Numbered from the stretch's first letter, positions 20,437 through 28,630 are shown. The stretch is DNA of 45,133 nucleotides from an uncultured Eubacteriales bacterium (GCA_900319275.1 ONNS01000015.1:1-45133); one strand, 5' to 3'. Notes: generated by a model from the sequence alone, not told the origin. A program made the numbers and translations.

Positions 20437-20927
20437 AGATCAACACCAACTGCGTCATCGTCACAGGCAACCTCACGAGGGACGCCGAGCTGCGCTTCAC
20501 GGCGAACCAGAAGCCCGTGCTGAATTTCTGCGTCGCGGTCAACCGCCGCGGCATGAACGGCGAGCAGGTCGCCGACTTCTTCAACTGCGTCCTCTGGGGC
20601 AAAAGCGCAGAGGCGTTGGAGCAGTACATGACCAAGGGGAAATCGGTGCTCGTCAAAGGATCGCTTCAGACGCGCTCCTATGAGGGGCGCGACGGGAGCA
20701 AGAAGACCGCCACGGAGATCATCGCCGACGCGTTCGGCGGTGTCGAGCTGCTGGGCGGCGGACCGCAGGAGAGGACGGGCGGATCGCAGCCGCAGTCGTA
20801 CCGCCAGCCGGCGCAGAAGCAGCGAAACGACTTCGCGCCGCAGGACGACTACGGTGCGTTCTCAGTTTCGGACCTCGATCCGGTGAGCGCTTCGCCTGCC
20901 GGGGATACAGCGGATATTCCGTTCTAG
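20433..20927 (+). CDS. ssb: Single-stranded DNA-binding protein
   Basis: 164 aa starting at the ATGA overlap. Residues 1-110 are an OB fold (NCVIVTGNLTRDAELRFT, FFNCVLWGKSAEALEQYMTKGKSVLVKGSLQTRSYEGRDGSKK). A Gln/Arg-rich linker precedes the acidic tail ending DIPF, the standard SSB tail for docking repair and replication proteins. It acts with the adjacent recombinase and replication proteins. Confidence 0.92.
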   Translation: MKINTNCVIVTGNLTRDAELRFTANQKPVLNFCVAVNRRGMNGEQVADFFNCVLWGKSAEALEQYMTKGKSVLVKGSLQTRSYEGRDGSKKTATEIIADAFGGVELLGGGPQERTGGSQPQSYRQPAQKQRNDFAPQDDYGAFSVSDLDPVSASPAGDTADIPF

Positions 20928-20937
20928 GCGGTGACGT

Positions 20938-21765
20938 GTGGTGGCGGGCAGTGGCGAGCAGTTCATACGAGTGCCCATCCCTCTCTGGGATGATGCACGC
21001 CTGACCGGCTCTGAAATCCTTGTCATGATCGCGCTGCTCCGCTACTACAACCGGGAGCAGCGGCGGTCATGGCCGTCGCAGGCACGTATCGCAAAGGAAA
21101 GCAGGCTGTCGGAAATCTGGGTGCGAAGGGTTTTAAAAGGCCTCGAGGAACGCGGTTACATAAAGTCGTTCAAAGACAATGGCCGCGGAAATTACAAAAC
21201 ATATGCAATAAGCACTCTCCCCAAAGACGAAGAAACCGAAACTCAGTTACGGGAACCCGAAACTCAGTTTCGGATGGAGGGGGAGGAGAAACCGAAACTC
21301 AGTTTCGAGAAACCGAAACTCAGTTATGGAGAAACCGAAACTCAGTTTCGGACTAACCGAAACTCAGTTACCCCGAACCAGATTAAGAAACAGATTAAGA
21401 AACAGATTAGTGAACCAGAAGGGCGACTTGCGTCGCCCGACCCGTGGACGCGCGACCAGCTCGCCGCGATCCGTCAGGTGGTAACTGCCCCCAGGCCGGC
21501 AAAACTGCCCGAGCTCCTGGCACAGTGGCGTGAGACCTATGGAGCGCAGGTCGTCGAACAGACGATCCGCAAGGCCCTGCGTTGGATGCAGGACAATGGG
21601 AGGCAGTACACGGACATGGGCCGGTTCATCGGCAACTGGTTAGCGCGGGATGCGAAGCAACCAAGGCCCAGGAAGTTCACGGCCCCGGATTACGGGGACA
21701 AACCAAAAAGCTGGCGTGAACTGATGCCGGCCTTCTATGAGGAGGACCCGAATGACAACCAATGA
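20938..21765 (+). CDS. Replication initiator-like winged-helix protein carrying in-gene iterons
   Basis: 275 aa from GTG 20938 (GTG 20941 also possible). Residues ~5-85 form a winged helix (FIRVPIPLWDDARLTGSEILVMIALLRYY, WPSQARIAKESRLSEIWVRRVLKGLEERGYI) like phage replication initiators. Residues ~99-143 are encoded by a six-copy iteron array and read as ETETQLREPETQFR-type repeats. A C-terminal domain (QLAAIRQVVT...RKALRWMQDNGRQYTDMGRFIGNWL) resembles the DnaD/DnaB-loader type module. The layout parallels lambda O, whose gene contains the origin. It likely opens the origin and recruits the helicase-loading proteins. Confidence 0.75.
   Translation: MVAGSGEQFIRVPIPLWDDARLTGSEILVMIALLRYYNREQRRSWPSQARIAKESRLSEIWVRRVLKGLEERGYIKSFKDNGRGNYKTYAISTLPKDEETETQLREPETQFRMEGEEKPKLSFEKPKLSYGETETQFRTNRNSVTPNQIKKQIKKQISEPEGRLASPDPWTRDQLAAIRQVVTAPRPAKLPELLAQWRETYGAQVVEQTIRKALRWMQDNGRQYTDMGRFIGNWLARDAKQPRPRKFTAPDYGDKPKSWRELMPAFYEEDPNDNQ
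21236..21369 (+). repeat. Six iterons (CCGAAACTCAGTT) - candidate replication origin
   Basis: Exact 13-mers start at 21236, 21257, 21292, 21313, 21335 and 21357. Spacings are 21, 35, 21, 22 and 22 bases, about two helical turns. In several copies the repeat extends to the palindrome CCGAAACT-C-AGTTTCGG. An AT-rich tract with 12-bp direct repeats (CAGATTAAGAAA, 21379-21410) follows, suitable as a DNA-unwinding element. The array lies within the initiator-like gene. Confidence 0.75.
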
Positions 21766-22348
21766 CTGGAAGAAGTTCACCGAACTGATGACCACGGCTG
21801 CGGAGTATTATCGCGTTCAACCGTGGTCTGAGAGAGCGATGCAGTACGCCTTCGGCCTGCTCAAGGATCTGACGATTGAGCAGGTCGGTTGGGCGTTGAC
21901 GCGGCACATGAGCGGGATCAACGGCAACTCATCGCGCTTTTGCCCAAATGCGGCAGATCTGCGCATGTGCATTACGGGTACGCCCGAGCAACAGGCCATC
22001 GCGGCATGGGTGGCCGTCCAGAAGGCAACGCACGACGTCGTCTACGGCAAGAGCGTCCGCTTTGACGATCCGAAGATCCACTACGCCCTGCAGGCGTGTG
22101 GTGGATGGGCCGGCCTGATCAACGCCAAGGTCGGCACTGACAAGGAGCCAACCTTCCGCCGTGCCTACGTGCAGGCGATCACAGACGGGATCGGCTGGGA
22201 GAGCGTCCCGGACCACATGCCTGGAGCGGACGAACTTGACGGGGGCTGGGACTGGAGCCCGAACCAGATCGAGAAGGTCGCGACGGTTCGGCAGCCCCAC
22301 GGCCCCGTCCCGTTGAGGCTAGCAGCAAGTGACGTCAAGACAGCATAA
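21752..22348 (+). CDS. DUF6475-like phage replication-associated protein
   Basis: 198 aa from ATG 21752 (GGAGG 21742-21746), overlapping the initiator gene end by 14 bases. It contains NDWKKFTELMTTAAEYYRVQPWSERAMQYAF, SRFCPNAADLR and ACGGWAGLINA, a pattern seen in phage proteins encoded next to initiators. Position suggests a helicase loader or replication accessory role, but no ATPase motif is present, so a DnaC-like function cannot be claimed. Family assignment is by memory of the pattern. Confidence 0.6.
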   Translation: MTTNDWKKFTELMTTAAEYYRVQPWSERAMQYAFGLLKDLTIEQVGWALTRHMSGINGNSSRFCPNAADLRMCITGTPEQQAIAAWVAVQKATHDVVYGKSVRFDDPKIHYALQACGGWAGLINAKVGTDKEPTFRRAYVQAITDGIGWESVPDHMPGADELDGGWDWSPNQIEKVATVRQPHGPVPLRLAASDVKTA

Positions 22349-22359
22349 GGAGGCGTTTC

Positions 22360-22782
22360 ATGAATATGAATGATGAACAATTTTGTTTCAGCGTTCCACC
22401 AAACGCGGTTGCTGTTCTTGAAGAAACTAAGATCTCTCTGGAAGAAGTAAGGGCATTTCTGAAAAACCGAAGCGTTCCCGCAGATAAAGTTTTTCACGAC
22501 GATGATGAGGTGAATGCCACGATCTACCTTGCAGGCATGAGTGAAATGCGGGAACGGGGCGGCCCCTTGGATATAACCATTGCCGACCTTGTCGGGATAA
22601 CTGCGAAGTGGGCGAAGAAGGATCTCATCGACTATCTGTGCGAGAAATGGAGAAACCTTTACAGCAAACAGTGGGATGAAGATTGCGGGAAGGTGTCTGA
22701 TGGAGCGACGTTGTGGGGCGTCTTCGTGAGTTGTGTCGCCTGCATGCAGGAAAGTTTCACCAATGACGCCCCGTCAGCGTGA
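22360..22782 (+). CDS. Hypothetical protein (140 aa)
   Basis: AAGGAGG precedes ATG 22360. The product has several helical segments (EETKISLEEVRAFLKN; DITIADLVGITAKWAKKDLIDYLCEKW) and no recognised motif. Its DNA is AT-richer than the neighbours, suggesting separate acquisition. It overlaps the next gene by 20 bases. Confidence 0.6.
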   Translation: MNMNDEQFCFSVPPNAVAVLEETKISLEEVRAFLKNRSVPADKVFHDDDEVNATIYLAGMSEMRERGGPLDITIADLVGITAKWAKKDLIDYLCEKWRNLYSKQWDEDCGKVSDGATLWGVFVSCVACMQESFTNDAPSA

Positions 22783-22972
22783 AGAGCTGCAGAGCATCCC
22801 GATGTGGCAGATGGTTGAGGTGCAGAAAAAACTGAAGACCGCCGGCCGCGCGTACGCCCAGCAGTTGCTCGACGAGTACGAGGAGCGCCTCGCGATCATC
22901 TGCGAGGGACGGGACGCAACACCGGCGGATGTGTCGGCGGCGTGGGGGTATAGAAATGGATCCGAAGACTGA
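22763..22972 (+). CDS. Hypothetical protein (69 aa)
   Basis: ATG 22763 within the end of the previous gene; a weak AGGAAAG stands 10 or more bases upstream. The helical product (REELQSIPMWQMVEVQKKLKTAGRAYAQQLLDEYEERL) has no recognised family. Probably translationally coupled. Confidence 0.5.
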   Translation: MTPRQREELQSIPMWQMVEVQKKLKTAGRAYAQQLLDEYEERLAIICEGRDATPADVSAAWGYRNGSED

Positions 22973-23033
22973 GCCGGCAGACGTTAACGGTCAGATCACG
23001 CTTGAAGAAGCGATAGGGAGGACAGGGGAATAG
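22956..23033 (+). CDS. Possible 25-aa ORF
   Basis: ATG 22956 is preceded by GGGGG 7 bases upstream and reads MDPKTEPADVNGQITLEEAIG... to TAG. It bridges the overlap between two real genes, which supports translation a little. Too short for a firm call. Confidence 0.3.
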   Translation: MDPKTEPADVNGQITLEEAIGRTGE

Positions 23034-23035
23034 AA

Positions 23036-23449
23036 ATGATAACGAGGTGCGTTTATTACTATGGTTCACAGGAGCTGAATGCACTCATTGTCGACGGCAG
23101 GATTTACTTTGATGCGCAGGATATTGCTGCGTGTCTTGGATATGTGCAGTCGAAGGATAAGCGGAAGCATACCGGCTGGCAGTGGACACTTTGCAAGGAA
23201 ATGCCCTCCTGCATGAAACAATCGGTAACGCCAAATAGCGGTAGGACTGTGTACTACTACAGCGTGGCTGGTGTCATGTGGCTGGAAAAACGCGTTACAT
23301 CAAAAGCTCGGCGAAAGATTGCTCGAGCCCTGCGAGCAGATTTTTACGACTGGTTCTATAAGGTATTCCCATACGAGGTTTTGAAATCGACTCCTCTGGT
23401 GAGGTACTACGAAGCGGAAAGATGCGCAGAGGTGGAGGACGATGACTGA
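23036..23449 (+). CDS. BRO-N/antirepressor-like protein (137 aa)
   Basis: The segment IVDGRIYFDAQDIAACLGYVQSKDK, then TVYYYSVAGVMWLEKRVTSKARRKIARALRADFYDWFYKVFP, has the spacing of BRO-N domains found in phage antirepressors (substrate-binding-like N-terminal domain with ArgLys-rich helix). A C-terminal antirepressor partner domain is absent; the protein ends in an acidic tail. AT-rich relative to neighbours. It might antagonise a repressor; similarity is weak, so a different DNA-binding role is possible. Confidence 0.45.
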   Translation: MITRCVYYYGSQELNALIVDGRIYFDAQDIAACLGYVQSKDKRKHTGWQWTLCKEMPSCMKQSVTPNSGRTVYYYSVAGVMWLEKRVTSKARRKIARALRADFYDWFYKVFPYEVLKSTPLVRYYEAERCAEVEDDD

Positions 23450-23642
23450 GGAAAGCAAGTACCTGCTCAAGGCCATCAACGCACTGGCGGATGCCCGGGC
23501 GTACGTTGGGCACGTTGAGCAGATCAGGGGAGCGGGGACGGGAGAGATCAATGCGCCGATGCGCGGTGAGCTTCAGGTCATCAAGTCCCAAATCATGCGG
23601 GCGTACGACCGCTGCGTGTTTTTGTACGGAGCGGCAAGATGA
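23442..23642 (+). CDS. Hypothetical protein (66 aa)
   Basis: ATG 23442 overlaps the previous stop, with GGTGGAGG upstream. The helical product (YLLKAINALADARAYVGHVEQIRG) has no recognised family. It overlaps the RusA gene by ATGA. Confidence 0.55.
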   Translation: MTEESKYLLKAINALADARAYVGHVEQIRGAGTGEINAPMRGELQVIKSQIMRAYDRCVFLYGAAR

Positions 23643-24037
23643 GCTACCTGATCGACGTCACCCTCGAGGGCCTGCCGCCGACCGTGAACCACCTGTACCG
23701 CTCGGCGAACGGGCACCGGTACAAGACGGCCGAGGGCAAGGCGTACCAAGAGTCGGCCGCCTACGAGATGAGGGCGCAGAGGGCTGCACTGCCGGCGAAG
23801 CGGGCGCAGGGGACCTACCTCGGCCCGGTTGCCCTGCACATCATCATGACGACGCGCACGCGCCGGCGCTGGGACCTCGACAACCGGGTCAAGGCAGTCC
23901 AAGATTGCCTCATGATGGCCGGCATCATCAAGGATGACTCGCAGATCGACGAGCTCGTTGTGCGACGGGAGCCGTACCCGAAGCTGGACCGCACGCGGAT
24001 CATGGTCATGACACGAGGTGATGAGTGGGATGGATGA
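23639..24037 (+). CDS. rusA: RusA-type Holliday junction resolvase
   Basis: 132 aa. TLEGLPPTVNHLYR at the N-terminus and RWDLDNRVKAVQDCLMMAGIIKDDSQIDEL carry the RusA signature; the acidic residues in DLDN and KDDSQID are the expected metal-binding active site. RusA cuts four-way junctions formed in recombination or replication, often before packaging. It is translationally coupled on both sides in the early/middle operon. Length is near the family norm (~120 aa). Confidence 0.9.
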   Translation: MSYLIDVTLEGLPPTVNHLYRSANGHRYKTAEGKAYQESAAYEMRAQRAALPAKRAQGTYLGPVALHIIMTTRTRRRWDLDNRVKAVQDCLMMAGIIKDDSQIDELVVRREPYPKLDRTRIMVMTRGDEWDG

Positions 24038-24224
24038 GCGGATGGATCGGCTGCTTGCTGTACTCGATGAACTGATTTCTGAGCGCAACGAAGCCAGAGA
24101 CGATGCTAATGCCCTGATGGCAATGAGAGACAACGCCAGACGCCGAGCCGAAGGGTACCGTGACATGCTGCAGGCACACGGGCTCCTGCCCGAGACGGAG
24201 CGCCTGCCGTGGGAGGAATCATGA
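24021..24224 (+). CDS. Small coiled-coil protein (67 aa)
   Basis: ATG 24021 after GAGGTG; GTG 24018 is an alternative. A helix rich in Asp, Glu and Arg (MDRLLAVLDELISERNEARDDANALMAMRDNARRRAEGY) fills most of the product. Overlaps RusA (17 bases) and the next gene (ATGA). Family not recognised. Confidence 0.55.
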   Translation: MSGMDERMDRLLAVLDELISERNEARDDANALMAMRDNARRRAEGYRDMLQAHGLLPETERLPWEES

Positions 24225-24397
24225 TCGAGCTAAAACCGTGCCCGTTTTGCGGGAGTGATGCCGTCATGCTTGAATGGGCCGCAGTAGGTGAATACTGGAT
24301 AGCGTGTACCGGGTGCGAAATGAGGACGGCAGAGCATTTTGATCCTAAAGTTGCGGCATTGATTTGGAATCACCGCGCGGAGGTGAGCAATGACTGA
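24221..24397 (+). CDS. Lar-like zinc-ribbon protein (58 aa)
   Basis: ATG 24221 with GGGAGGA upstream. LKPCPFCGSDAVML and WIACTGCEM place four cysteines in a CxxC...CxxC zinc ribbon typical of the Lar restriction-alleviation family. The C-terminus (KVAALIWNHR) also fits. Family members in phages are proposed to protect against host type I restriction, but many are uncharacterised. Confidence 0.75.
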   Translation: MIELKPCPFCGSDAVMLEWAAVGEYWIACTGCEMRTAEHFDPKVAALIWNHRAEVSND

Positions 24398-24854
24398 GCA
24401 GGAAACGGTGCGCTGGCTGAGCCGCGCCTACTGGCTGCGGCTGAAGATCGAGCGGATGCAGGAGCACCGGCGCGAGAACGCCATGCTGATCGAAGGTGCG
24501 AAGGGCATCGACTACGCCAAGGAGATGATCCGCGGCGGCACGCCGACGACACTGGAAGACGCGGTGCTGCGGCTGGTGGACCTTGATGCGAAGCTCGCCG
24601 CGGAGATCCAGCGGTACAGCGTCATGGTCGACGAGATCACGGCGGTGATTCGCAGCGTCGAGGACGAACGGCTGGCCACGCTGCTGTATTTGCGGTATGT
24701 CAAGGGCGAGCGCATGGAGCGGATCGCGTGCGAGATGGGCTACGTCTGGCGGCACATCATGCGGCTGCACAGGCGTGCCCTCGCTGCGGTCTGCAAGATT
24801 TTGTCCGCCCCAAAGCAAGATGTCATAGAATGTCACCCCCTTGACATGATATAG
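24390..24854 (+). CDS. Late-gene activator with sigma70 region 4-like HTH (RinA/ArpU-like)
   Basis: 154 aa overlapping the Lar-like gene. The N-terminal ~90 residues are helical; the C-terminal part (TLLYLRYVKGERMERIACEMGYVWRHIMRLHRRALAAV) resembles the helix-turn-helix of sigma70 region 4. Proteins of this type directly upstream of terminase genes activate late transcription in phages. The TGATATAGT at 24847-24855, at its 3' end, is a candidate target promoter. Late regulation is inferred from position. Confidence 0.7.
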   Translation: MTEQETVRWLSRAYWLRLKIERMQEHRRENAMLIEGAKGIDYAKEMIRGGTPTTLEDAVLRLVDLDAKLAAEIQRYSVMVDEITAVIRSVEDERLATLLYLRYVKGERMERIACEMGYVWRHIMRLHRRALAAVCKILSAPKQDVIECHPLDMI

Positions 24855-24855
24855 T
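24847..24855 (+). promoter_or_regulatory. Candidate late promoter, extended -10 TGATATAGT
   Basis: TG-A-TATAGT at 24847-24855 overlaps the end of the late-activator gene. No good -35 stands 16-18 bases upstream, which suits an activator-dependent promoter. It points toward the terminase genes through the hairpin at 24911-24938. Confidence 0.4.
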
Positions 24856-24910
24856 GTAGGCTGCGGAGCCCTAGGGGAATGGGGCGACGTAATCGCATAA
24901 TCCTTTCGTG

Positions 24911-24948
24911 GACGGAGCCTACTCTCTCGGGCTCCGTCTTCTATTTTT
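24911..24948 (+). terminator. Intrinsic terminator or attenuator before terminase genes
   Basis: A 9-bp stem (GACGGAGCC 24911-24919 with GGCTCCGTC 24930-24938) is followed by TTCTATTTTT. An earlier CGGAGCC (24864-24870) could pair with the same GGCTCCG, so alternative structures are possible. It separates the early/middle operon from the packaging genes. Confidence 0.75.
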
Positions 24949-24967
24949 GCCCAGGAGGTGAGCTGCT

Positions 24968-25348
24968 GTGGCGATGACGAATAAGCAGAAAAGGTTTGTC
25001 GATGAGTACCTGATCGATCTAAACGCCACCGCGGCCGCCGGGCGTGCTGGATACAAGGACCCGAACAAGGGGCGGCAGCTGGTAACGAAAGGTAACGTGG
25101 CACAGGCTATTGCCGAGCGTCTCAAAGAACGCCAGCAGCGCACCGAGGTCTCTCAGGATTGGGTGATCGAAAAGCTGAAAGACCTGGCAGTGCGCTCTTC
25201 GGAATGCAACGACGCACCGCACATGCAAGTGGCAGCGAAGACATTGGAATTGCTCGGGCGGCACCTGGGCATGTACACGGACAAGGTCAATGTGTCCGGG
25301 CAGCTTACTGTGAACTCCATCCTAGAGGAGCTGAGAAAACGTGGATGA
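24968..25348 (+). CDS. terS: Terminase small subunit
   Basis: 126 aa from GTG 24968, set by AGGAGGTGA (~24953). The start (TNKQKRFVDEYLIDLNATAAAGRAGYKD) and TKGNVAQAIAERLKER match the small terminase family; the N-terminal HTH binds the packaging site. The C-terminal part (MQVAAKTLELLGRHLGMYTDKVNVSG) is typical. It overlaps the large subunit by 8 bases. The packaging site may lie in the preceding intergenic stretch. Confidence 0.88.
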   Translation: MAMTNKQKRFVDEYLIDLNATAAAGRAGYKDPNKGRQLVTKGNVAQAIAERLKERQQRTEVSQDWVIEKLKDLAVRSSECNDAPHMQVAAKTLELLGRHLGMYTDKVNVSGQLTVNSILEELRKRG

Positions 25349-26711
25349 GCTGCTCGCTTATGTGAAAGGCTGGCGCGAGAGTCCGGTGCGGTTCGTGAAG
25401 GAAGCGCTCGGCGCAGAACCTAGCCCACAGCAGGCGGAAGCACTCGAGGCTTTCGCACAGCCGGGTGCCCGTGTGACCATCGCGTCAGGCCACGGCACCG
25501 GCAAGTCGACGCTCATGGCGTGGTTGATCCTCTGGGCGATGACGTGCTTCGACGACGTCAAAGTACCGACCACGGCCCCGACGGCGCACCAGTTGAATGA
25601 TGTCCTTTGGACCGAGGTCCGCAAGTGGGGCGCGAGGCTGCCGTCCTTGTGGAAGGACGCGCTTGAGGTGACGGCAGATCAGGTGAGGTACGCCGGCTGC
25701 ACGGGGTTCGCGGTCGCCAGAACCGGCCGCAAGGAGAACCCCGAGGCGCTGCAGGGATTTCATGCCTCGAACCTGTTCTTCCTGATCGACGAGGCCAGCG
25801 GCGTCGACGACGTCGTCTTCCAAGTCGCGCAGGGCGCATTGAGTACGCCCGGCGCTCGCGTGCTCATGGCCGCGAACCCAACGAGGACCTCGGGGTACTT
25901 CTACAACTCCTTCCACAAGGATCGCGACAGGTGGCAGCGCTTCGTGTTTAGTTGCTTAGATTCCCCGCACGTTGCTCGCGAGTATGTCGACGAAGTTCGC
26001 ACTATCTACGGTGAAGACTCGGACATCTACCGCGTGCGCGTGCTGGGGCTTTTTCCCCGTGCCGGCGACCTGCAGTTCATCGGCATTGACCTCGTGGAGA
26101 CGGCACAGTCGCGGCACCTGCTGCCGCAGCAGTACAACTACGCGCCGACGATCCTCGGTGTCGACGTCGCCCGCTTCGGCGGCGACCGCACGGTGATCTT
26201 CAAGCGGCAGGGGCACTACTCCGAGATCGTCTGGACCTGTCAGGGCATGGACCTGATGGCCACGGCCGACCGCGTGGCCGTGCTCATGGACAAGCACAAG
26301 GCCGACGCCGTCATGATCGACGCCGGCGGTGTAGGTGCAGGCGTGTGCGATCGACTGCGGCAGATGGGGCACAGACCGATCGACGTCCAGTTCGGCAGCG
26401 CATCCGGGCTGGCCAACTGCCTCAATAAGCGCAGCGAGATGTGGTGGCGGATGCGCGACTGGCTGAATGAAGGCGGCGCGATCCCTCCCGACGAGGATCT
26501 GCGCGACGACCTGACCGGCCCCGAGTATCAGTTCACCACCAAGGGACTCGTCCAGCTCGAGAAAAAAGAGGACATGAAGAAGCGCGGGCTGCATTCGCCA
26601 GACATAGCGGATGCGCTTGCGCTGACTTTTGCTGTGCCGGTGAGCACGGCCTTGGACCGTTCGCAGCGGAAAGACGTTGCGGACGGTAATTTTGACTTGT
26701 TTGGGGAGTGA
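25341..26711 (+). CDS. terL: Terminase large subunit
   Basis: 456 aa from GTG 25341. Walker A is GHGTGKST (residues 50-57), Walker B FFLIDE (Asp150, Glu151), with coupling segment MAANPT. The RNase H-like nuclease contributes DVARFGGDRT (Asp275, Asp282) and VMIDAGGVGAG (Asp327). The enzyme cuts concatemers and pumps DNA into the prohead through the portal. Length is normal for this type. Headful or cos mode cannot be read from the sequence. Confidence 0.93.
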   Translation: MDELLAYVKGWRESPVRFVKEALGAEPSPQQAEALEAFAQPGARVTIASGHGTGKSTLMAWLILWAMTCFDDVKVPTTAPTAHQLNDVLWTEVRKWGARLPSLWKDALEVTADQVRYAGCTGFAVARTGRKENPEALQGFHASNLFFLIDEASGVDDVVFQVAQGALSTPGARVLMAANPTRTSGYFYNSFHKDRDRWQRFVFSCLDSPHVAREYVDEVRTIYGEDSDIYRVRVLGLFPRAGDLQFIGIDLVETAQSRHLLPQQYNYAPTILGVDVARFGGDRTVIFKRQGHYSEIVWTCQGMDLMATADRVAVLMDKHKADAVMIDAGGVGAGVCDRLRQMGHRPIDVQFGSASGLANCLNKRSEMWWRMRDWLNEGGAIPPDEDLRDDLTGPEYQFTTKGLVQLEKKEDMKKRGLHSPDIADALALTFAVPVSTALDRSQRKDVADGNFDLFGE

Positions 26712-26716
26712 TCGAC

Positions 26717-26935
26717 ATGGGCAGCAGCACGCCGAGCTACTCGGCACAGGAGACGTACATCCCGACGCCGGCCGCGGTGCCGGGCGCGACGGATGTGAGC
26801 AGCGGCAAGACCAACGAGTCGACGATGTCGCGTGAGATGGCCAAGCAACGCAAGAGACGCGGCGTGGCCTCGACGATGCGGGCACCGGTGAGCGACCTCG
26901 GCACGACGACCGGCAAGATGCGTCTGGGAGACTAG
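26717..26935 (+). CDS. Hypothetical small head protein (72 aa)
   Basis: ATG 26717 with GGGGAG 9 bases upstream; GTG 26708 overlaps the terminase stop and is less likely. The product is Ser/Thr/Pro-rich, probably disordered, with a basic core (EMAKQRKRRGVAS). Its place between terminase and portal is common for small disordered proteins in T7-like podophages. Function unknown. Confidence 0.55.
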   Translation: MGSSTPSYSAQETYIPTPAAVPGATDVSSGKTNESTMSREMAKQRKRRGVASTMRAPVSDLGTTTGKMRLGD

Positions 26936-26938
26936 GCG

Positions 26939-28630
26939 ATGGATGTCGCGTCGCTGAGAAAGCATCTGGAGCAGCGACGCGCAGCGCTGCGCCTGATCGA
27001 GCAGAAGCACGAAGGCCGATGGAAGGAACTGCGCGACTACGTCTGCCCGTACCGCGGCCGCTTCTCGGGTGAGATGCCCGACGAGTACAAACCGGACATG
27101 ACGAAGATCCTCGACAGCACGCCCCTGACGGCATTGAGGATGCTCTCGGCCGGCATGCAGAGCGGCCTGACCTCGCCAAGCCGGCAGTGGTTCAAGCTGT
27201 CGCTGCACGATGCCGAGCTGGCCGAGATGCAGCCGGTGCAGGAGTGGTGCGACTACGTGCAGCAGTTGATGATGCGCATCATGGCGACGTCTGGTTTTTA
27301 CCGGTCGCTCCATGCGCTGTACGAGGAGATCGCGATCTTCGGCACGGCGTGTCTCGTCATCATGCCCGACTGGGACCACGTCATCGACGTGACGACGCTG
27401 TCGACCGGCACGTACTACCTCGGCCGCTCGACCGGATCGCGCATCGACTCGCTGTACCGGGACCTGTGGATGACGGCTGGTGAAATCGCCAGCGAATTTG
27501 GCGAGGAGAACTGCAGCACGGCCGTGCGCAACGCGCTCGAGAACAACCGCGACCAGATCTTCGAGGTCCGTCACGCGATCGAGCCCGACACGATGGGCGC
27601 AACGCGGTTCGAGTGGATGAGCGTCTACTGGGAGCCCGGCAACGGAGAGGAGAAACTGCTGCGCGTCGGCGGGTACCACACGTTCCCCGCCTGCGCCCCG
27701 CGGTGGATGGTCGGAGAGGCGGATCTCTACGGGTACGGTCCCGCAAGCGAGGCGCTCCCGGACATCAAGACGCTCATGGCCATGAAGCGCGACTACCTGA
27801 CCGGCATCAAGAAGCAGGTCAATCCGCCTCTCGTCGCCTCGACGCAGGTGCTCGAGGGCGGCGTCAAGACGATGCCCAACGGCATCACGTACGTGACGGG
27901 CGGCGCGGGCGGCCCGCAGATCGCGCCGCTCTACAATGTCAATCTCAACCTTGCGGATCTCGCGCAGTCCATCGAGCAGTATAAGAACGACGTCAGGAAG
28001 AGCATGTACGTCGACCTGTTCATGATGCTGTCAGAGCAGGACACCGGCCAGATGACGGCGCGAGAGGTCGCCGAGCGGCACGAGGAGAAAATGCTCGCCC
28101 TCGGCCCAGTGCTCGAGTCACTGGAATGGGAACTCTTGATCCCGGCGATCGACCGCATCTTCGACCTGATGCTCGAGCGCGGCCTTGTCCCCGAGCCCCC
28201 GGAAGAGGTGCAGGGATCCGAGATCAAGATCGAGTTCGTCAGCATCTTGGCGCAGGCGCAGAAGATGATGGGCTTGAGCGCGATCGAACAGGCGGTCGCC
28301 TTCGCTGGCCAGCTTGCGCAGGTTGACCCGACCGTGCTCGACACACTGGACAGCGAGCAGGTCGTGAGGACCTACCGCGATCTCGTCGGTGCGCCGGCAT
28401 CGATCCTCCGCGAAGAAGAGGAGGTCGCCATGATCCGGGCGCAGCGCGAGGCGCAGCAGCAGCAGGAGCAGCAGCTCGCGCAGGAGCAGGCTGCCGCGCA
28501 GACGATGGGCACGGCCGCGCAGGGAGCGCAGGCGCTCTCGCAGACACCCGTGCAGGGCGGCGGGTCGGCGCTTGACGCGCTGATCGGACCGATGACGGAG
28601 GGCGCTCTGCCCACTGAGGAGATGGTGTGA
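26939..28630 (+). CDS. Portal (head-tail connector) protein, T7 gp8-like
   Basis: 563 aa. The N-terminal pattern (KELRDYVCPYRGRF, LDSTPLTALRMLSAGMQSGLTSPSRQWFKL, WCDYVQQLMMRIMATSGFY, FGTACLVIM) matches the T7-type head-tail connector. A long C-terminal Gln-rich coiled coil (AQREAQQQQEQQLAQEQAAAQ) follows. Twelve copies form the channel for DNA entry and exit and dock the terminase and tail. Start ATG 26939; the stop overlaps the next start (TGATG). Confidence 0.9.
   Translation: MDVASLRKHLEQRRAALRLIEQKHEGRWKELRDYVCPYRGRFSGEMPDEYKPDMTKILDSTPLTALRMLSAGMQSGLTSPSRQWFKLSLHDAELAEMQPVQEWCDYVQQLMMRIMATSGFYRSLHALYEEIAIFGTACLVIMPDWDHVIDVTTLSTGTYYLGRSTGSRIDSLYRDLWMTAGEIASEFGEENCSTAVRNALENNRDQIFEVRHAIEPDTMGATRFEWMSVYWEPGNGEEKLLRVGGYHTFPACAPRWMVGEADLYGYGPASEALPDIKTLMAMKRDYLTGIKKQVNPPLVASTQVLEGGVKTMPNGITYVTGGAGGPQIAPLYNVNLNLADLAQSIEQYKNDVRKSMYVDLFMMLSEQDTGQMTAREVAERHEEKMLALGPVLESLEWELLIPAIDRIFDLMLERGLVPEPPEEVQGSEIKIEFVSILAQAQKMMGLSAIEQAVAFAGQLAQVDPTVLDTLDSEQVVRTYRDLVGAPASILREEEEVAMIRAQREAQQQQEQQLAQEQAAAQTMGTAAQGAQALSQTPVQGGGSALDALIGPMTEGALPTEEMV

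Noticed and set aside
25956-27679. Long minus-strand frames opposite terL and portal
   Set aside because: The plus strand encodes unmistakable terminase and portal proteins; the minus frames are GC-rich shadows.
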